Assembly: GCA_900554895.1 (NCBI GenBank)
Contig: USIX01000048.1
Coordinates: 1 to 15,225 of the forward strand
Origin: an uncultured Megamonas sp.
GTDB lineage: Bacteria > Bacillota > Negativicutes > Selenomonadales > Selenomonadaceae
Length of the DNA stretch: 15,225 nucleotides
Direction of reading: 5' to 3'
Under the pieces are notes generated by a model. The model did not search any database and was not told where the DNA came from. It saw only the letters and a program-made list of their open reading frames with translations. Shown one piece after another: positions 13,152-15,225 of this stretch; position 1 is the stretch's first letter; every line of letters starts with the position of its first letter. A program made the position numbers and the translations under genes.

Positions 13152-13967
13152 ATGCACCAATATTTATTTTTTATCGGCGATTTTCCCATTCGTTCCTACG
13201 GTCTCGTTTTGTCTTTGAGTATCATACTGGCAACAGGCGTTGCCTATTTTCTGGCAAAACAGGACGGCAGATGGCACGAGCATATCGTTAACCTTGGCAT
13301 CTGCTGCGGCATTTCCGGTATAATCGGGGCCAGATTATGGGATGTATTTTTCTTTGACTTTGCCTATTACGGCAACCATTTAAATGAAATATTCTATGTA
13401 TGGCAGGGCGGCATGGCAATACAGGGCGGCATCGTTTTCGGTGTCATTGCCGGTATAATTTATGCCCGCCGCCATAAAATCGATGTTTTAGCCATGGCGG
13501 ATATCGTCGCTCCCGCCATTATTCTCGGTCAGGCAATCGGCCGCTGTGCCAATCTTTTAAACGGTGATGCTTTCGGGGCACCGACAGGCTCTGATTTCGG
13601 TATTATTTATCCCGTTACGACGCTTGCCTACCGTACTTACGGCGACCAGCCGCTCTGGCCGGCTGAAATCTGGGAAGGGCAGCTTGATTTTGTCATCTTT
13701 GCCCTGCTGCTCATTTTTCGCGCTTTTCCTCATGCTAAAGGACAGGCATTCTCTTTATATATCATGCTATACAGTGCCGTCCGTTTCGGACTGGAGTTTC
13801 TGCGAGGCGATTATGCTCAGCCCGTATTTTTAACATTTACTTCTGCTCAAACAACCAGTATAATTGCTTTTATATCGGCACTTTGTCTGTTTTTCTACTG
13901 TGGAAGTAAATTCAGCGCCCCAAAAACGGTTCTGCCGGTCAAATCCAAACGTCGTCGAGGAAAATAA
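13152..13967 (+). CDS. lgt: Lgt, phosphatidylglycerol-prolipoprotein diacylglyceryl transferase
   Basis: A 271-residue, seven-helix inner-membrane enzyme that adds diacylglycerol from phosphatidylglycerol to the lipobox Cys of prolipoproteins, the first lipidation step. Visible: FPIRSYGLV (about 11-19), GARLWDVFF (59-67), WQGGMAIQGG (84-93), GRCANLLNGDAFG (130-142, with Arg131 and Asn134 matching the E. coli Arg143 region) and YSAVRFGLEFLRGD (207-220, Tyr207 and Arg211 matching Tyr235 and Arg239). The His103 described as important in the E. coli HGGLIG motif is Gln91 here, and the last Gly is Phe96. The other key residues are kept, so the enzyme is probably active. A basic tail (KSKRRRGK) ends the protein. 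The ATG follows the rimI stop with no gap; GAGGTGG is its ribosome site. Confidence 0.95.
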   Translation: MHQYLFFIGDFPIRSYGLVLSLSIILATGVAYFLAKQDGRWHEHIVNLGICCGISGIIGARLWDVFFFDFAYYGNHLNEIFYVWQGGMAIQGGIVFGVIAGIIYARRHKIDVLAMADIVAPAIILGQAIGRCANLLNGDAFGAPTGSDFGIIYPVTTLAYRTYGDQPLWPAEIWEGQLDFVIFALLLIFRAFPHAKGQAFSLYIMLYSAVRFGLEFLRGDYAQPVFLTFTSAQTTSIIAFISALCLFFYCGSKFSAPKTVLPVKSKRRRGK

Positions 13968-13969
13968 TC

Positions 13970-15172
13970 ATGATTAAACTACTGAAAATTATCTGCATAA
14001 ATATTTTCTGCTGTTTTCTAATCGTAAACAGCACCTCAGCAGCTTCGCAAAAACAGGAATATATCCGTGTGGGACTGCTCCAGGGACAGGAAACGGTAAC
14101 AATATCCGCTGAAAATGATTTTGTCATAAAAGATATCGACAACAAAAAAAACTATAAATACGATAAATCAAAAAACGTCATAGTACGTCAAAGTGAACGC
14201 AAAATCTACATTGACAAAAAAGGCAAAGAAACGACAACTTTAATCGTAGCCGTAAAAAATAATGCGCCTGTCATCGTCAATAATCAGCATTACCGCGGCA
14301 CACTTATCATTCAGCCGCATAAAGCAGGCCTTACCGTCATTAACAGACTGCTACTGGAAGATTATCTGCGCGGCGTGGTAGCCAAGGAAATGCCCTACAA
14401 CTGGTCAAAAGAAGCTCTAAAAGCACAAGCTGTGGCAGCGCGCACTTTTGCCCTGTATGATAAAACGGATAAAAAACATGCCCGAGAAGGCTTTGACGTC
14501 TGTGCTACGACCGACTGCCAGACGTACGGCGGCATCGCTTCAGAAACGTCTGCTACCGATAATGCCATCAAAGCGACTAGCGGACAAATCATCACTTATG
14601 CCAATGAACCCATCTGTGCAGTATTTCATGCCGCCTCTGGCGGTTTTACCGAAAACAGCGAAGATGTCTGGAAAGTTACCGTTCCGTATCTTCGGAGCGT
14701 CGACGACAGTACGGAACAGTCACCGTACACCAGCTGGTCCACACAGATAACGATAGATGACCTTAGTAAAACGCTTGCGCGGCAATATACCAATATCGGT
14801 ACGATTAAAGAAATCGATACGACCAATTTCCCGCAGAATATCAAAAAAAATTCCAAAGCTAAAGTCATAAAATTCACCGGTTCCAATAAAAAAACGCTGG
14901 AACTTACCGGAGCACAGCTGCGCAGTCTGCTCGGACTAAAAAGCAATAATTTCACACTGTCGCTCATTCAGGATAAAAAACAGCTTAAAGACAGTAAAAA
15001 ATTAAAAATAACCAAGCCGGATAAAACCGTACTGCAAATTAACGGCAAAGGTCTCGGTCACCGTCTCGGCATGTCCCAGTGGGGTGCCAAATCACTTGCC
15101 GAGGACGGCAAAAATTACAAACAAATCTTACAGCACTATTACAGTGATGTATCCATAAAATCCATTTACTAA
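13970..15172 (+). CDS. SpoIID/LytB-domain exported protein (putative peptidoglycan lytic enzyme)
   Basis: A 400-residue exported protein with an N-terminal signal peptide (hydrophobic about 4-20, then NSTSAASQ). The SpoIID/LytB domain is clear: LLLEDYLRGVVAKEMPYNW (about 127-145, with Glu140 matching the catalytic Glu of SpoIID lytic transglycosylases), KAQAVAARTFAL (151-162), a Cys pair C-x4-C (178, 183) followed by QTYGG, AVFHAASGG (217-225) and the C-terminal block GKGLGHRLGMSQWGAKSLAE. SpoIID degrades glycan strands lacking stem peptides during spore engulfment; LytB-type relatives act in cell division or wall turnover. No sporulation genes are visible, so a role in sporulation cannot be claimed. 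It starts 2 bases after lgt with GAGGAAAA as ribosome site, as the last gene of the run. Residues 30-125 are a less conserved N-terminal part. Confidence 0.88.
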   Translation: MIKLLKIICINIFCCFLIVNSTSAASQKQEYIRVGLLQGQETVTISAENDFVIKDIDNKKNYKYDKSKNVIVRQSERKIYIDKKGKETTTLIVAVKNNAPVIVNNQHYRGTLIIQPHKAGLTVINRLLLEDYLRGVVAKEMPYNWSKEALKAQAVAARTFALYDKTDKKHAREGFDVCATTDCQTYGGIASETSATDNAIKATSGQIITYANEPICAVFHAASGGFTENSEDVWKVTVPYLRSVDDSTEQSPYTSWSTQITIDDLSKTLARQYTNIGTIKEIDTTNFPQNIKKNSKAKVIKFTGSNKKTLELTGAQLRSLLGLKSNNFTLSLIQDKKQLKDSKKLKITKPDKTVLQINGKGLGHRLGMSQWGAKSLAEDGKNYKQILQHYYSDVSIKSIY

Positions 15173-15225
15173 GGAGATACTCTAAGTAACTAATTATATA
15201 GATAAAAGTGTGTATTAGTGATATA
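15173..15225. other. AT-rich tail with an orphan ribosome-binding site
   Basis: A perfect AAGGAG (15171-15176) overlaps the stop of the SpoIID-domain gene, but no ATG, GTG or TTG follows at a usable distance; the next GTG is more than 30 bases away. The rest is AT-rich with no coding signal. A following gene may once have begun here, or the motif may be chance. Confidence 0.4.

Noticed and set aside
14626..14967. 113-codon open frame on the minus strand
   Set aside because: It is antisense to the conserved SpoIID domain, with no ribosome site or family resemblance.
1..15225. CRISPR arrays, rRNA or tRNA genes, intact transposases, prophage genes
   Set aside because: No regularly spaced repeats, no RNA-gene signatures and no transposase or phage motifs were found on either strand.

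Overview
The window looks like chromosome from a low-GC Firmicute with a double membrane, most likely a member of the Negativicutes (Selenomonas/Megamonas/Veillonella relatives). This placement is inferred. It rests on a Gram-negative-type RND efflux permease and its periplasmic adaptor sitting beside Firmicute-type features: strong AGGAGG ribosome sites, TTG starts, a perfect CIRCE/HrcA operator and a SpoIID/LytB-domain protein. The genus cannot be fixed from the sequence.

Layout, left to right. (1) Bases 1-94 hold the last codons of a NuoF/HndC-type NADH-binding flavoprotein; family resemblance stops abruptly where the DNA becomes very AT-rich, and no gene is visible to 302. (2) A dGTPase-like HD hydrolase (303-1541, minus) and a Cof-type HAD phosphatase (1750-2547, plus) are divergent around a shared promoter region. 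(3) Just after the HAD stop lies an unlisted gene relic: a fragment of an HI0074-type nucleotidyltransferase substrate-binding (HEPN-fold) protein with an internal stop. Two hairpins follow, one a bidirectional terminator. (4) htpG (Hsp90, minus) has a textbook promoter overlain by a perfect CIRCE. (5) A small secreted protein of unknown function (minus) lies behind its own terminator. (6) A 40-bp perfect palindrome separates it from a two-gene RND efflux operon (adaptor then permease, minus). Both genes start with TTG behind near-perfect Shine-Dalgarno sequences. No TolC-like gene is present. (7) A MarR-type regulator is divergent from the pump. The intergenic region holds an ATAGTT-N3-AACTAT inverted repeat and a strong leader hairpin, so MarR control of the pump is the natural reading. 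(8) A second HAD phosphatase is followed by a tight run tsaE-tsaB-rimI-lgt-spoIID (11507-15172). The last four junctions overlap or lie within 2 bases.

How the genes fit together: tsaE and tsaB serve the t6A tRNA modification, with tsaD (not in the window) as catalytic partner. RimI acetylates protein N-termini, Lgt lipidates prolipoproteins, and the SpoIID-domain protein probably acts on peptidoglycan. The efflux and MarR genes form a regulated xenobiotic-export module, and htpG belongs to the HrcA heat-shock regulon.

I found no CRISPR array, rRNA, tRNA, intact insertion sequence or clearly new multi-gene system. The most useful unlisted items are the two gene relics, the regulatory sites around the efflux operon, the large palindrome, and an Lgt lacking the histidine reported as important in E. 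coli.
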